From Chrysoporthe austroafricana (Eukaryota; Ascomycota; Sordariomycetes; Diaporthales; Cryphonectriaceae): a stretch of DNA of 64,000 nucleotides. How positions within the stretch are numbered: the stretch's first letter is position 1; the number at the start of each line of letters is the position of its first letter. The stretch is taken from assembly GCA_001051155.2 (NCBI GenBank), contig JYIP02000007.1, positions 4,466,342 through 4,530,341 on the forward strand, written 5' to 3'. The notes beneath the pieces are model-generated. The model saw nothing but the letters and a program-made list of their open reading frames with translations. It had not been told where the DNA came from and searched no databases. The position numbers and the translations under genes are program-made. Positions 1 to 10,843 of this stretch are shown one piece after another.

Positions 1-2158
1 GATGGACAGGCACGTATTAGCAACGGCAGCGTAAGCAGGCAGGCAGACATACAACAACACCACGCCCAGGGATCCGGCCTTCGGAGCAGGCCGGCCCTCG
101 GACGTGATCGACACGCAGGATGGCAACCCAGCTTGGGCCTGTGGCCCTGCGTCCGCGGCAGGTAAGGTAGGTGCGCAAGGTTTGGGACGGCGTTCCAGGA
201 CCCTCGAATATCGTCCCACGCCGAGACCTGGAGCTCGTGATCCTCGCCTCGTCCTGTAACGCCCGCACGCCCGCCGCCTTGTTCGCACGCTTCGCTCGCT
301 CCTCCCGTCCATGTTCCCTCCCCTCCCACCATATCCCTCCCTCCCCCATCCATCCCTCCAGCCCTCCGTCCGTCCCTCCTCCCCCCTTCCAACCACCCCC
401 CGGGGACCCCTATGACGTGCATGGCCCGTCCGTCCGGGGAAGCCTGCTGCAGCCTGTTTCGTCCCAACAATCCTCCCCTCCCCTCCCCCAATTTTCGATA
501 GACAGATACGACCTATAAGGCTGCAGTCCCCTTGTTTCCCGGCCCGGGGGAAGGGGGGGGGTTGACGGGGGACCATGTTGCCCACGCGGGCTGGGCCTGC
601 CTCCAAGCGAGCCCGGCGGTTCGGGTCGCGGCAGGGTTTGGTTGCATATTTCGCGCACCGCCCGGCTGCGTCTGGTCTTGTCTTGTCTTGCTGCTGCACA
701 CACCTCACCTCCTGTGGGCTCGGCCGGGCCGGGCTGTGGCTGGCGGGCGGGCTCGGCTGGCTGGGTTAGGCCGTCGTCGTATCTCCGCCGTGGAAACATA
801 TTCCTCTGTGCGGCATGCATGTGTGCGTGCGTGCGTGCGTACTTGCTCTTCCTCTGCGTGCTGCCTGTCTGTTTGTCTAGCCCGCGAGATGAGCACGGCC
901 GCTGCGCGCGCGGGGGCTTCGTGTTCGCGGTCTCCGAGGCTGACGGCGCGCACGGCCTGGCGGCGGCGGCGCCCCAGCATGCTATGTATGTATGTATGTA
1001 TGTAGCCCATGCACGCGGCGCGTCTCTCTGCGTAACTACGAGCAGCGCGCGCGCTGGGCACCCGGTCATCTCTCCCCCGGCTCGCTCTCTCTCCCTCGCC
1101 CGACGTGACGTTGCATCGACACGCACCGAGCTGAGGGACCCTCTCTCTGCACCCCACGCCCACTCTGCCACATCACGCCCTCCCCCCCTCCTCTCCCCCC
1201 GCGATGCAACCCGTAGCCGACGAGGGACACGACCCCCTTCGGGAGAGGGAGAGAGAGAGAGAGAGCGCGAGAGATAAATAGAAACCCAGCCCGGATGCGA
1301 GGGGGGCGTGCCAGCCGGGCACCTCCGGGCGCGGGTTCTGCACCTCCATGACTCGGCCGCGGGGAGAGAGGAGGGAGGGAGGGAGGGAGGGAGGGAGAGA
1401 GCCCTCGAGAGACGGGCGAGCGACTGATGTGACTGATCGTTTCTCTCGGCGTGCGAGACCCGCGAGCCCTGCCTGGTGCCGGGTGCCGCGCGGGGGGGGG
1501 GGGGAACATGTGGTCTGCAGGCTCGAAGGAGGGGAGAGAGATAGAGGGAAATTGAGGGAGGGAGAGGGAGAGAGAGGGACGGCCAGGTGCCCGCCCCCTT
1601 TCCTTCGCGACAGGCCGAGCCGACGGGGCGCAAGGCGTGGGGGAACGATGCTGTCGCTGTACTTCGTTGCTGTCGTTGTCGCTGCTGGAGAAGAAACCAA
1701 AGAGCACACACTCGCTGCTGCAGCACCTGCGCTGCTGCTGCTGTGGGCCCTGCGGCACTCCCAGGCGCGCCCCACAACCGCAGCGCTGGACGCCAGAGGA
1801 TGTACCGACGTGTGACATGGAGAACACCAGGGCCTGGCGAGGCGGTCCAGGTACCCCCTCTGTACCCGCACCCAGTCGTCGCCCAGTGTGCAGCTGCGGT
1901 GCACGGCAGCAGCCACAGCAGCAGCTGGAGCTAGCTAAGCTAAGCTGTGCCCGCCCGCCGCCCGCGCCCCACCAGCCGCGCCGCCTGCCGCAGGCCGAGA
2001 AAGAAAGAAGCTTGCCAGCCAGATTCGTTCAGCCGTCGAGCTGGGCCGCGCGACCTGACCTGCATACCAACGACCAACCGACCGACAGATCCTCGCATCA
2101 GACCTTGAGCGCACCGCCTGCGACGACGACCATCCCGTCCCAGACGCACGCACGCGCG

Positions 2159-2208
<50 letters not shown>

Positions 2209-2388
2209 ACGCGCACACGCACAAGCACACACGTACACCAGACCGCCACCCACCCGACAGGCGACACGCTTTCCCACACGGACCTTCTCTACCCACACCC
2301 CATCCGCCCGCGCAGCCAGTCGTCCACCACTTTCTCTTCCTCTCCTCACCTCACTCTTCCGCTTCCTCGACGCGGGGGGGGAAACGCC
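1..2388. other. Gene-free low-complexity region upstream of LSM7
   Basis: No supportable gene is seen. The stretch is GC-rich and strongly strand-biased, with CT-rich tracts on the plus strand near 1080-1200, GA and GGGA runs at about 1248-1275 and 1370-1398, a CTTGT pentamer run at 671-690 and a (CA)n tract at 2162-2204. Several long open frames cross it on both strands, but they overlap each other, consist mostly of Arg, Pro, Ser and Ala, and share no recognisable motif, so I treat them as by-products of GC richness. The last few hundred bases (CT-rich, 2280-2388) are probably the LSM7 promoter and 5' UTR. Confidence 0.6.
2162..2204. repeat. (CA)n microsatellite
   Basis: An uninterrupted CA dinucleotide tract of about 43 bp lies roughly 185 bp upstream of the LSM7 start codon. 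It generates long spurious Thr/His or Val/Cys open frames on the two strands. Confidence 0.95.
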
Positions 2389-3056
2389 ATGGCCGACACC
2401 GGCAGCAGCAGCACGCGCGGACACCGCGGCGGCGGCAGGGGGGGGGGCGGCAGCTTCCGGGGCCGCGGTGGTGGCGGCGGCGGCGGAGGGCATCACCACC
2501 GCGGGGGGCGGGGCGGCGCCGGGGCCGCTGGACACCACGGACACCATGGGCATCAGCAGGGCCAGGGCGGCGGCGAGGGCGGCGAGAGGCCCCGGAAGGA
2601 GAACATCCTCGACCTGGGCAAGTACCAGGACAAGGAGATCAGGGTCAAGTTCGCGGGGGGACGGGAAGGTGAGTTTTGTCTTGTCTTGTCTTGTCTTGTC
2701 CTGCCGTATCTCTGCCTTGCCTACCTTACCTGCCTCTCGCTCCCTGCCCGAGGGGACGGGCGGGGACGGGCACCCGACAACGACGACAATGATGATGATA
2801 ATGACAGTGATGCTAACCGCCCGCGCGCACACAAACAGTCACCGGCACCCTCAAGGGCTACGACCCGCTCATGAACCTCGTCCTCGACGAGGTCCGCGAG
2901 ACGATGCGCGACGACGCCGGCCGCGAGACCACCCGCCCCCTGGGCCTGACCGTCGCCCGCGGCACCATGATCGTGCTCGTCAGCCCTGCCGACGGCAGCG
3001 AGGTCATCGCCAACCCGTTCGCGCCGGCCGCCGCCGGCGACGAGGAGGAGGACTGA
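2389..3056 (+). CDS. lsm7: U6 snRNA-associated Sm-like protein LSm7
   Basis: Two exons, 2389-2668 and 2839-3056, give 165 residues. The 170-bp intron has a GTGAGT donor, a GCTAACC branch site near 2811 and a CAG acceptor; it splits one Val codon. LSm7 is a subunit of the heteroheptameric LSm rings (LSm1-7 in cytoplasmic mRNA decay, LSm2-8 on U6 snRNA in the nucleus). The Sm fold starts near residue 75 with ENILDL and continues through IRVKFAGGRE, TGTLKGYD, MNLVLDE and RGTMIVLVSP, all diagnostic of LSm7. The start gives a glycine/arginine-rich RGG-type extension of about 70 residues, as often seen in filamentous fungi. The intron also carries a CTTGT pentamer array (2674-2700). The gene converges on PMT2. 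Identification is secure; the start is the only ATG in frame at the head of exon 1. Confidence 0.95.
2674..2700. repeat. CTTGT pentanucleotide array in the LSM7 intron
   Basis: Five tandem copies of the TCTTG/CTTGT unit sit a few bases inside the LSM7 intron, directly after the GTGAGT donor. The same pentamer occurs in a shorter run at 671-690. Confidence 0.9.
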
Positions 3057-3163
3057 GCGGGGGACGGGGCGGCGGTAGGAGCGGGGCGGAGCGGGACGGG
3101 GGCGAGCCCTCGAGAGGACCGCACCTGGGCCCGGGAGACACCGAGGGAGGCTGGGGAGAGACC

Positions 3164-3175
3164 AAAAAAAAAAAN

Positions 3176-3217
<42 letters not shown>

Positions 3218-3270
3218 GGGGGGAAAAAAAGGGGGGGGGGAGAGAGAAAAAAAAAAAAAAAAAAAAAAAA
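3164..3270. repeat. Homopolymer mosaic (A and G runs) with a single N
   Basis: Runs of A, then G, then A, then G, then A fill this block, and one undetermined base sits at 3175. Such clean alternation of homopolymers beside an isolated N is typical of a poorly resolved contig join or consensus error. It lies about 110 bp downstream of the LSM7 stop codon. Confidence 0.85.
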
Positions 3271-3848
3271 TACACGACAGCGAGGCTGTTTACACCAGTG
3301 TGCTGCGCCGCAGCGCCCGAAGGGGGGTTTCTTTTTGGGCCCGGGGGCGAGGGCGCAGGGCGTAGGGCCGGGGTCGTTGGGTCCGCCCGGGCGCGGGTAC
3401 GTCCCGCTCGGACAGCATGGCATCATCGACATGCCATATGAGAGAAGAGGGGGAGGGGTGGGCGGTCAACATGCAGAGAGTATATTCGATGGGGATGACG
3501 CACGAGACCCATAGATAGATAGATGCGGCATTGCCTCACCCGCCCAGACGAACAGTTCGGTCTATCCTAGGAGAGGCACTACGGGCCCAGGAAACATGAA
3601 CTGCGGCGTCAGACCCCGGCTGCCCTTTTCTTTCCCATCCGTGTTCACACCATGGTTTTCCGATCTCATCACGTAGCATGCCTGGCTGCATTGGAAGGGA
3701 GGGGATATGAAATTGGTATCCTACATCCGTGTCCTGCATCCCCATCGCCCGGAACACCCAAGCCGCCCCTATCGGAAACGTAGTCAAGAAAAAAAAAGGT
3801 TAGATCAGACACAAGAGATCACGGTCAAGCCCAACCGGGCCCCGAGGG
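3271..3848. other. Intergenic, convergent 3' ends of LSM7 and PMT2
   Basis: No gene is seen. The stretch separates the convergent LSM7 and PMT2 genes and contains a short GATA repeat near 3512-3524. It should hold the polyadenylation signals of both genes, but no unambiguous signal could be assigned. Confidence 0.6.
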
Positions 3849-6800
3849 CTACGAGCTCGAGCGGCTGCTCGCCTCGTTCTTCTCGCTGGCCGGCTTCGGC
3901 TTCTTGGCCCGCGCCTCGTGGTCCCCCTCGACGCTCTCCCGGGCGGGTGGGACGGACTCGTCGCGCTCGCCCCCGCGCTCCTGGACGGTCTTGGAGTCGA
4001 CGCCCTCGACGTCCGGGTGGGGCGGCGCGACGCCGGCCCCGTCGGCGGGGACCTCGCGCTCGTTGCCGTCGGCGTCGACCACGCGCGTGCGGGTCTCGTA
4101 GCGCGTCTTGAACTCCACCTTGCCCTCGAGCGCCTTGATCTGCTCCTCGTCGAGGATGTTGCCGTCCTGGTCGCGGTACTCGATGCGCTCCTCGCGCTTC
4201 ACGAGGCGCTGCCCCGGCGGGATGGGCGCGCCGCTGATGCCTGCGTTCTTGAAGAACTCGTCGGGGTCGTGGAGGGGCTTCTGTGCGTCATCGCCCGCTC
4301 GGAGGCCGTCAGCCGCCGCTGGAGCTCCCGAGTTCTCGGCGGCGTTGGTGGACGCCACGGATGCCCTTGGCACGCCGCTGTACTGGTCATACTATCGCCG
4401 GGTCATGTTAGCCATCGGCGCGAGAAGGGACGCATAGGGGTATTGAGGTAAGTAGCCATCGCAACGAGAGAGAGGAATGAAGAAAATACTTTTGCGTCTA
4501 TGCTGGCTCTGAAGCCCACGTCGGTTGCCCCCCTTGCCGTCTATAGGACTTCCAGGTTGGCAGAACTCGCGCGTTTCAATGTACACCGGGGCAGCGCGGT
4601 GCGGCCGCGGCGACTCTACGAGCACTCGCTCGACCCCCCTCCCCCTCCTGCTCCTCCTCCTCCTTGTGTTCTTGTCTATGATCGCTGCCTCTGGGGCAGT
4701 TTTCTGGAGGGGATCAGCTCTGGAGGAAAGCTACTTACGTTGCTGAAGAACGTGTTGCAGTCGAAGTCCCACGTATCGAACAGCTTGACGCGCTGGCACT
4801 CGCTCTTGGTCCACATGTTACCGTACGCGAGAGGCGCGTACAGCATAAAGACCACAGCCGACACGACCAGGAAACTGACCGTCGCGGTCTTGTTGATGAT
4901 CGGGTTCTCGCGGATGGCGGAGATCGGGGCACGGGCCGTCACGAAGTCGAAGAATTGGCACAGCGCCATGATAGCGAAGACCAGCGCCGGGAAGTAGTGG
5001 TGCAGGAAGAGCTGGCGCTGCATCAGGTAGAAGGGGAAGTAGTGGAGGGCCCAACCCAGAACCGACGTTCCGATCTCGTAGTCAAACCGCTTGAACGTCG
5101 TGTTGGCGTAGTCGTTGCAGCTCCGCTGCCACCGGAGGACGGCGACGCCCTTGAACAGGGCATAGACGACGACCGCCAGGGTGGACGTCCACCAGATGAC
5201 CGGGTTGCCGATGAGGTAGACTTGCCGGTGGTTCTTACCCCAGAAGTTGATGCCCCGTCGCAGGATCGGCCACGAGCCGGGGCGGGAATCCCAGGCATGA
5301 GATTCGACAAGCCCGGCGTTGGTCTTCCACATGACCTGCTGCAGCTCCCAGAACTTGCCGAAGAAGCCGGGGTTCTCATAGTTGACCTTCTCCGAGTCCG
5401 GGCCCAGCATGGGGTGCTCGTTGGACTCGATATACCACAGGCTGTTCGGGAGCGTACCGCCCCGGGCGCACGTGACCTCTTGCTGCTCGGAGGCCCACTC
5501 CGGCAGCTTGACCTTGTGAGAGAACAGGACGCAGCCAGTCATGATGTGCACAAGCTTGAACTTCGTCTCGATGGTGCGCAGCCGCTCGCGAGCCAGCCCG
5601 GGCTTGGACTGCTTCTCGACGATCTCCACACGGAAAAAGTCGTTTGCGTCGCCCTCGAATCCCTCGTAGCCGTAGGCGGAGACCTCGTTCTGCCAGTCAG
5701 CCTCGGTGACAGGAGGCCGGACGTCGTGCGAGTGGACGCGGCGGTGGGTCTGCAGGTGGTATATGCGGACGACGTCGCCATCCTTGATGTAGGCAGGCTC
5801 GTCCAGCTTATCCCAGGCGTCAGTGCCGTTGATGGGCTCGCCGTTGGCGTCGAGCGGCTGGGTCTGGTTCTCCAGCAGCCACAAGTTGTTCTCGTCCTTG
5901 TGAGGATACAGGGTGATCTGCTGCTGCTTGCTTCCCGTCGGGTACATGAGGGGGTGCGAGTGGAGGTAACCACCCTGCGTGTTGACGTGGCGAATAGAGA
6001 CCCTGCTGCCCATGAGCACGTCGACAGGGACATCCTGCATTCCCTTGGAATTCAGCGTGGACTGGAACTCGGAGCTCATGAAGCCATCACCCTCGCCGGG
6101 GTTGACGAGGCAGGCAAAGTGGATAGCAAACATCGCCAGGTAGAAGGTAGCCGGGATCACGATCAGGCAGAAGACGCGCGCCATGAAATGTTTGGCAAAG
6201 ACGCGCTAGGCAGAAGTGTCAGCGGCCATCGCGAGAGAGGACGTTCCCGGGGGCGGACTCACCATCGTGACGGTCTTGGTGTCGCCCAGCAGGACCCAGA
6301 GCTGCACCAGGGTCAGGGATCCGACCCAGGCGATGGTGAAGAGGCCCACCCATTTGATGCTGAAGGTGATGCCCAGGCCGAGACCCGTCATGAGGAGCCA
6401 GAACCACCAGCTGGCCTGGAAGGCCTTGGAAGGTCCCAGCTCGTGCTGGTTCGTGAAGGAGACAAACGACATGGCAGTGAAGGCCGTGGCCAGGACGAGG
6501 GGCGAGTCGAGGAGGATCAGGCGCGCTTGGGTCAGCAGGCCGTTCTCTGCACAAGGGCTGGTCAGCGCACGCCTCCTGGCAATGGACGCAGGCGGGGGGG
6601 GGGGGCAGCTCACCAAAGATGATCAGACCAGCTCCCATGGCGGCCGTGAAGGTGCGGCACCCAGCAGCCTTCAGGGTGAGGAACATGGTGGGCACCAGAA
6701 GGATACCGCAGATGGCGGGGAACATGCGCATGGCGACGTAAGGGACCTTGGGCTCAACGTAGTCCATCCCGATCTCCTTGAAGTCGAAGTCGCCATCGAA

Positions 6801-7201
6801 GCCCGCGAGCCAGCCGAAGAGGGTAATGAGGAGTTTGGCCAGAGGGGGGTGGACGTCCATGAAGAACTTGCCCTTGATGTATTTCGAGGCGAAGCCACCG
6901 AAGCTGGGGAGAGGGAGACATGTCAGCTCAGGCCGCGCCGGCCAAAGGGGAGGGGAGGGGCGCGTGCGAAGACGTACTGGACCTCGTCGAAGACGACGCT
7001 GTCAGGCTGATAGATGCGGAAGAGCCGGACGATGGCGCCGAGGACGGTCACGCCAGCCATGACCTGGTAGTCAGAGATGGGGAGGAGGAAGACGTCGTTG
7101 TCCTCGACGCCCTCGGAGGTGTAGTCATCCTGCTGCTTCGGCCTGCCGTCGTCGCGAGAGACGGCGGAGGCCTGCGCCTTGACGCCAGCTGGGCGCGCCA
7201 T
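3849..7201 (-). CDS. pmt2: Dolichyl-phosphate-mannose:protein O-mannosyltransferase, PMT2 subfamily
   Basis: Five exons on the minus strand, 7201-6978, 6903-6614, 6546-6263, 6205-4739 and 4391-3849, give 935 residues with phases that agree throughout. The enzyme transfers mannose from dolichyl-phosphate mannose to Ser/Thr of secretory proteins in the ER. The catalytic Asp-Glu pair of the first lumenal loop is at residues 72-73 (FDEVHFGGF, restored only by splicing exon 1 to 2). A PLAKLL motif and several hydrophobic segments follow. MIR repeats begin near residue 332 (VSIRH, YLHSH, QQQITLYPHKD). The C-terminal membrane domain contains GWALHYFPFY and HHYFPAL. Exon 5, behind a 347-bp intron with a GTAAGT donor and a GCTAAC branch point, adds a soluble acidic tail of about 180 residues (REERIEYRDQDGNIL). 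The tail fits memory of filamentous-fungal PMT2 proteins but is the least certain part. PMT2 diverges from SF3A1. Confidence 0.92.
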
Positions 7202-8322
7202 GCTGACGGAGGGAGCTCGTAGGGGCGCCCGACACGCTGGCACGGCAGCTGGGAACGGAGGGGCTCTCGAGGATGCGGTTCTCGGATTCCGCGCAGGGCG
7301 CAGGCAGCTGGGGCGGCACGCGCGGGGGAGATTGAAGCAACAAACAGGTATAGGTGGTGAACGAGCGTCAAGAAGAGAAACGGGTCATCGCAAGGTGGTC
7401 GTTATCAGGTGCGCTGGGCGACAGGACGATAATTAGGACGGGATAAAGTCTGTCGGTAACGCAGAGCTAGGACGGGAGACCGTGAAGGCCGATGGCTCCT
7501 GCGATCGCTGCTACTGACAGTGTAGAAGGTGAAGCCTCTCTGGGTGCGGAGGAAGAGAAGTTGGGAAAGGGGGCGGAAATGCCTACGGCGTGGGACGGAC
7601 GAAGAAGGTTGAAGCTCCAAGAGGCCACTTTACGTACGATGCTGCCAGGTGCTAGCTCCCAGCTGGCGGCAAGGGATGGATGGGGCCGAGATGCCCTGGC
7701 GGGGGGGCTAGGCGTGCGTGGCGCGCTTCCCTGGGGCCTGTGCCCCAGACAGTACTGTGGTACCGCGTCAGTAAGTACTCTGCGGTCTAGGATACCGCGG
7801 ATACCTGCCTCCCTTGCCGGGCCCTCTACCCAGCCAGCCGGTACCTCGTCACGTACGGCTGGCACATGTGATATTAGGTCTATACGGACGTGCTGAGGCT
7901 GCTAGGCGGATGGATGCGTAGTGGTAGATGACGGGCTGCGCCGTGCGCCTCCTAGCACAGCACGCTGTCGATGGCGATCCATGAGGGAGATTGACTGTCT
8001 TCAGTCAGTGCGACAGTGCGACCGAACTGGTCCTGTGGTGCTTGTTGTGAGACTCGCCGCCCTTCGTTGCACGTACAAAAAGTACTAGCTGGCACGCTGG
8101 GTAGCGTCCCCCGGTGAAGTTTTCCCCTGTTCATTTGCTGTGCCTGCCCCCAGCCCTGCCAGCCGGAGATCCCTGCGCTGCCAAGTGCGTCCATACTACC
8201 CAGTACTACGTAAAAACCCTTGGTGCTTGTCGCGACCTCGCCAGGCCTCGCGCCATCTCTCTCTCCTCTCGAGTCTCACACCCTCACACCGATCCACCAG
8301 CCGCCACGCACCACCCCGAGCC
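7202..8322. promoter_or_regulatory. Divergent intergenic region PMT2 / SF3A1
   Basis: About 1.1 kb separates the divergent start codons of PMT2 (minus) and SF3A1 (plus). No open frame here looks like a gene. A CT-rich block with CAC motifs runs up to the SF3A1 start (8255-8322), resembling a fungal core promoter and 5' UTR. No TATA box or known factor site is confidently visible. Confidence 0.55.
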
Positions 8323-9936
8323 ATGGCGACTACTAACGGCAGCGCTGCCTCAGCAGCAGCAGCAGCAGCCGAGGTCGAGAAGATCAAGCCCCCCCCCGGC
8401 ATGGTCATCCCTCCTCCGGGCGAGATCCGCGAGGCCATCGAGAAGACCGCCGGCTTCGTGGCCCGCCGTGGAGTCAGCTTCGAGGATCGGATCCGCGAGA
8501 GCCACGGGGCCAACCCCAAGTTCAGCTTCCTGATGAGCGAGTCCGACCCCTACCACCCCTACTACGTATGGCGCAAGGAAGAGTACAAGGCCGGACACGT
8601 CACCGCCCTCGCTGCCGGCCGCGCCGGGGAGGCGGGCGCCGCGCCGGCCAGCGAGGGGCCGAGGGGCCCGCCCAAACCGCCCGACTTCCAGTTCTCGGCG
8701 CGCATGCCGCGTATCAACCAGAAGGACCTGGAGATCCTGCGGCTGACGGCGCTGTTCGTCGCGAGGAACGGCCGGCAGTTCATGACGGCCCTGGCACAGC
8801 GCGAGGCCGGCAACCCGCAGTTCCAGTTCCTCATCCAGAACCACACCTTCCACAACTACTTCCAGCACATGATTGACCAGTACTCCATACTCCTGCGGGA
8901 GACCGGCGCGGGCGAGGGCACGAGGGCTCAGCAGGAGCGCGTGGAGGAGCTGCAGAAGACCGTCGACGACAAGTACCACGTGCTCTCGCGCGCCAGGCAG
9001 AGGGCGGAATGGGCGAGGTACCAGGAGGCCGAGCGGGTCAGGAAGGAGGAGGAGGAGGAGGAGCAGAAGCAGGAGTTCGCGCGGATCGACTGGAACGACT
9101 TCGTGGTGGTCGAGACCATCGTGTTCACCGACTCGGACGACCAGGCCACCCTCCCGCCCCCGACGACGCTCAACGATCTGCAGTACGCCTCGCTGGAGGA
9201 GAAGAACAGGGTGGCTATCAGCTCCAACCTCCGCCTCGAGGAGGCCTTCCCGTTCGACGACAGCCCAATGCCAGCAGCCCAACAGACACTCCCGGTCCAC
9301 CCGTCCCCCGTGCCGACGCCGCAGCAGCACCAGCCGGCTGTGCTGCCAGCCATGCCGCCGCCCGAGCACACGCCCACGCCGCCAGCAGCCGGGCGGGCGC
9401 GGCCTGGAGAAGACGAGGAGGCACAGAGGATCGCGGAGCGGGAGCAGGCGAGGGCGCGGAAGCAGCAGGCCCAGGCGGAGGCCAGAGGGGGGGTGGGACC
9501 CGTCAAGATCAGAGACGCGCCCGTCCCGAGGGCTGCGGCGCGGAACAAGGCAGGGCAGCAGATGGCGATCTGCCCGAACTGCAACCAGCAGGTGCCGTTC
9601 GCCGAGCTGCAGGAGCACATGCGCATCGAGCTGCTGGACCCGCGGTGGAAGGAGCAGAAGGCAAAGGCGGAGTCACGATATGCCACGACGAACCTGTCCA
9701 CAGCAGACGTGGCGAACAACCTCAAGCGGTTTGCCAGCCAGCGCAGCGACGTGTTCGATGCTGCCGGGATGCCCGTGTCCGAAGAAGAGGCGGCCCGGCG
9801 GAAGAAGGCTGCCATCAACTCCTTCGACGGGACCGCGGAGGGCAAGAACCAGGCGCAGGCGAACTCTCTCCAGTCGGTCAACGTGGAGGAGCAGATCAGG
9901 GCCATCCACCAGAAATTCAAGGGCGAGAGGAGATGA
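8323..9936 (+). CDS. sf3a1: Splicing factor 3A subunit 1 (SF3A1 / Prp21)
   Basis: A single exon encodes 537 residues. The protein is a subunit of the SF3a complex of the U2 snRNP, needed for pre-spliceosome assembly. Two SURP modules are visible: the first at about residues 34-85 (EAIEKTAGFVARRG, NPKFSFL, YHPYYVWRKEEY) and the second at about 134-187 (FVARNGRQFM, NPQFQFL, FHNYF). An acidic coiled-coil-like stretch rich in Glu and Arg follows near 225-250, and the conserved WNDFVVVETI segment lies just after it. The Pro/Gln-rich middle is disordered. Near the C-terminus lie a CPNC motif and the QEHMRIELLDPRWKEQ block typical of SF3A1. The chosen ATG follows an in-frame leader without an earlier ATG close by and gives the short Ala-rich head seen in relatives. 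No ubiquitin-like C-terminal domain is present, as usual in fungi. Confidence 0.95.
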   Translation: MATTNGSAASAAAAAAEVEKIKPPPGMVIPPPGEIREAIEKTAGFVARRGVSFEDRIRESHGANPKFSFLMSESDPYHPYYVWRKEEYKAGHVTALAAGRAGEAGAAPASEGPRGPPKPPDFQFSARMPRINQKDLEILRLTALFVARNGRQFMTALAQREAGNPQFQFLIQNHTFHNYFQHMIDQYSILLRETGAGEGTRAQQERVEELQKTVDDKYHVLSRARQRAEWARYQEAERVRKEEEEEEQKQEFARIDWNDFVVVETIVFTDSDDQATLPPPTTLNDLQYASLEEKNRVAISSNLRLEEAFPFDDSPMPAAQQTLPVHPSPVPTPQQHQPAVLPAMPPPEHTPTPPAAGRARPGEDEEAQRIAEREQARARKQQAQAEARGGVGPVKIRDAPVPRAAARNKAGQQMAICPNCNQQVPFAELQEHMRIELLDPRWKEQKAKAESRYATTNLSTADVANNLKRFASQRSDVFDAAGMPVSEEEAARRKKAAINSFDGTAEGKNQAQANSLQSVNVEEQIRAIHQKFKGERR

Positions 9937-10561
9937 GCATCAAGCGCCGGGCCCTCACGGCCGCGGAGGTGACCGAATCAGATTTGAGCGGGCCACCCGG
10001 CTGGGCAACTCGGGTCAGGAGATCGCCGTCAGATAGGCCGGTCCGGGCAGAGCTGGACGTCTTGAGAAGGGAAACCGGAACGGCGCGGTGGGCACAGGTG
10101 AGGAAACTACATGCGTTGTTTCTGTCAAGTCGAGGCTTATACCAACCACAATGACAGGTTGCATTGCCGTCACGCTGACTTCCTGTACCAGCTCGTGAGA
10201 TCGCGTGAGGAACTGCCAGAGACCGCAGCTGCGCCCGAGACGCGCGGTGGTGATCTGGCATGGACGTCGTTGATAGCCCTGGCCGCACTTGAGCGTCTCA
10301 AGCACCGCGTTAATTCATGAATTCTACCCTGGGACATTCTTTCTCATGGTCATAGCAAACGTGAGTTCGTCTCCGCTGCCCTTGGCCTAGCGCTGCACCT
10401 CGCTTCCTTGTTTAAGGTACGCTGCAGAACGTAAGACACGGCCTTTGTCACGGTCTCAAAGCGCGTTCTGTCACGGTCCCCCCACCCTGCATGATTCAAT
10501 CTCTGCCACTTTCAGGTCCTTTCATCTTCTCCACCATCCACGCTTGACGATGGAATGCTGT
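9937..10561. other. Intergenic, no gene seen
   Basis: This is the SF3A1 3' flank and the distal upstream region of the orphan gene at 10844. Short open frames here have no coding character. Confidence 0.55.
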
Positions 10562-10667
10562 CACCTGGCGTGAAACGAAAGCATCACGACCTGTTCACAC
10601 CTGGCGTAAAACGAAAGCATCACGACCTGTTCACACCTGGCGTAAAACGAAAGCATCACGACCTGTG
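10562..10667. repeat. Three tandem 36-bp repeats upstream of the orphan gene
   Basis: Three consecutive 36-bp units share the core CCTGGCGTRAAACGAAAGC followed by ATCACGACCTG. Cores start at 10564, 10600 and 10636. Units two and three are identical and the first differs at a few positions. The array ends about 175 bp before the ATG at 10844, in the likely promoter or 5' UTR. 36 is a multiple of three, and the units encode VKRKHHDL in one frame, but no real ORF uses them. Confidence 0.93.
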
Positions 10668-10843
10668 CACTGTGTTGGGCACGGGGTACTGTGTTCACTC
10701 CCTCGGAGCTACACATAAAAACGGCCAGGCTCCTCGCCAGCGCAGAGCATCCCGACACCCCGGCGTCCATCCTCCGGCCGTTCTGCGTCGTCTATCCAGC
10801 ACTGCACTTCACCGCGCATCAACGCGTTTCTCCTCCCGTGCCC

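Noticed and set aside
410..1777. A 455-codon open frame on the minus strand
   Set aside because: It overlaps equally long frames on both strands, is Arg/Ser/Pro-rich, derives partly from GA and CT repeats, and has no motif.
1637..3514. A 625-codon plus-strand open frame
   Set aside because: It reads through the (CA)n tract, the LSM7 exons in the wrong frame and the N-containing homopolymer block.
4955..6622. A 555-codon plus-strand frame opposite PMT2
   Set aside because: It is the antisense shadow of PMT2 exon 4; the minus strand carries the MIR and membrane motifs.
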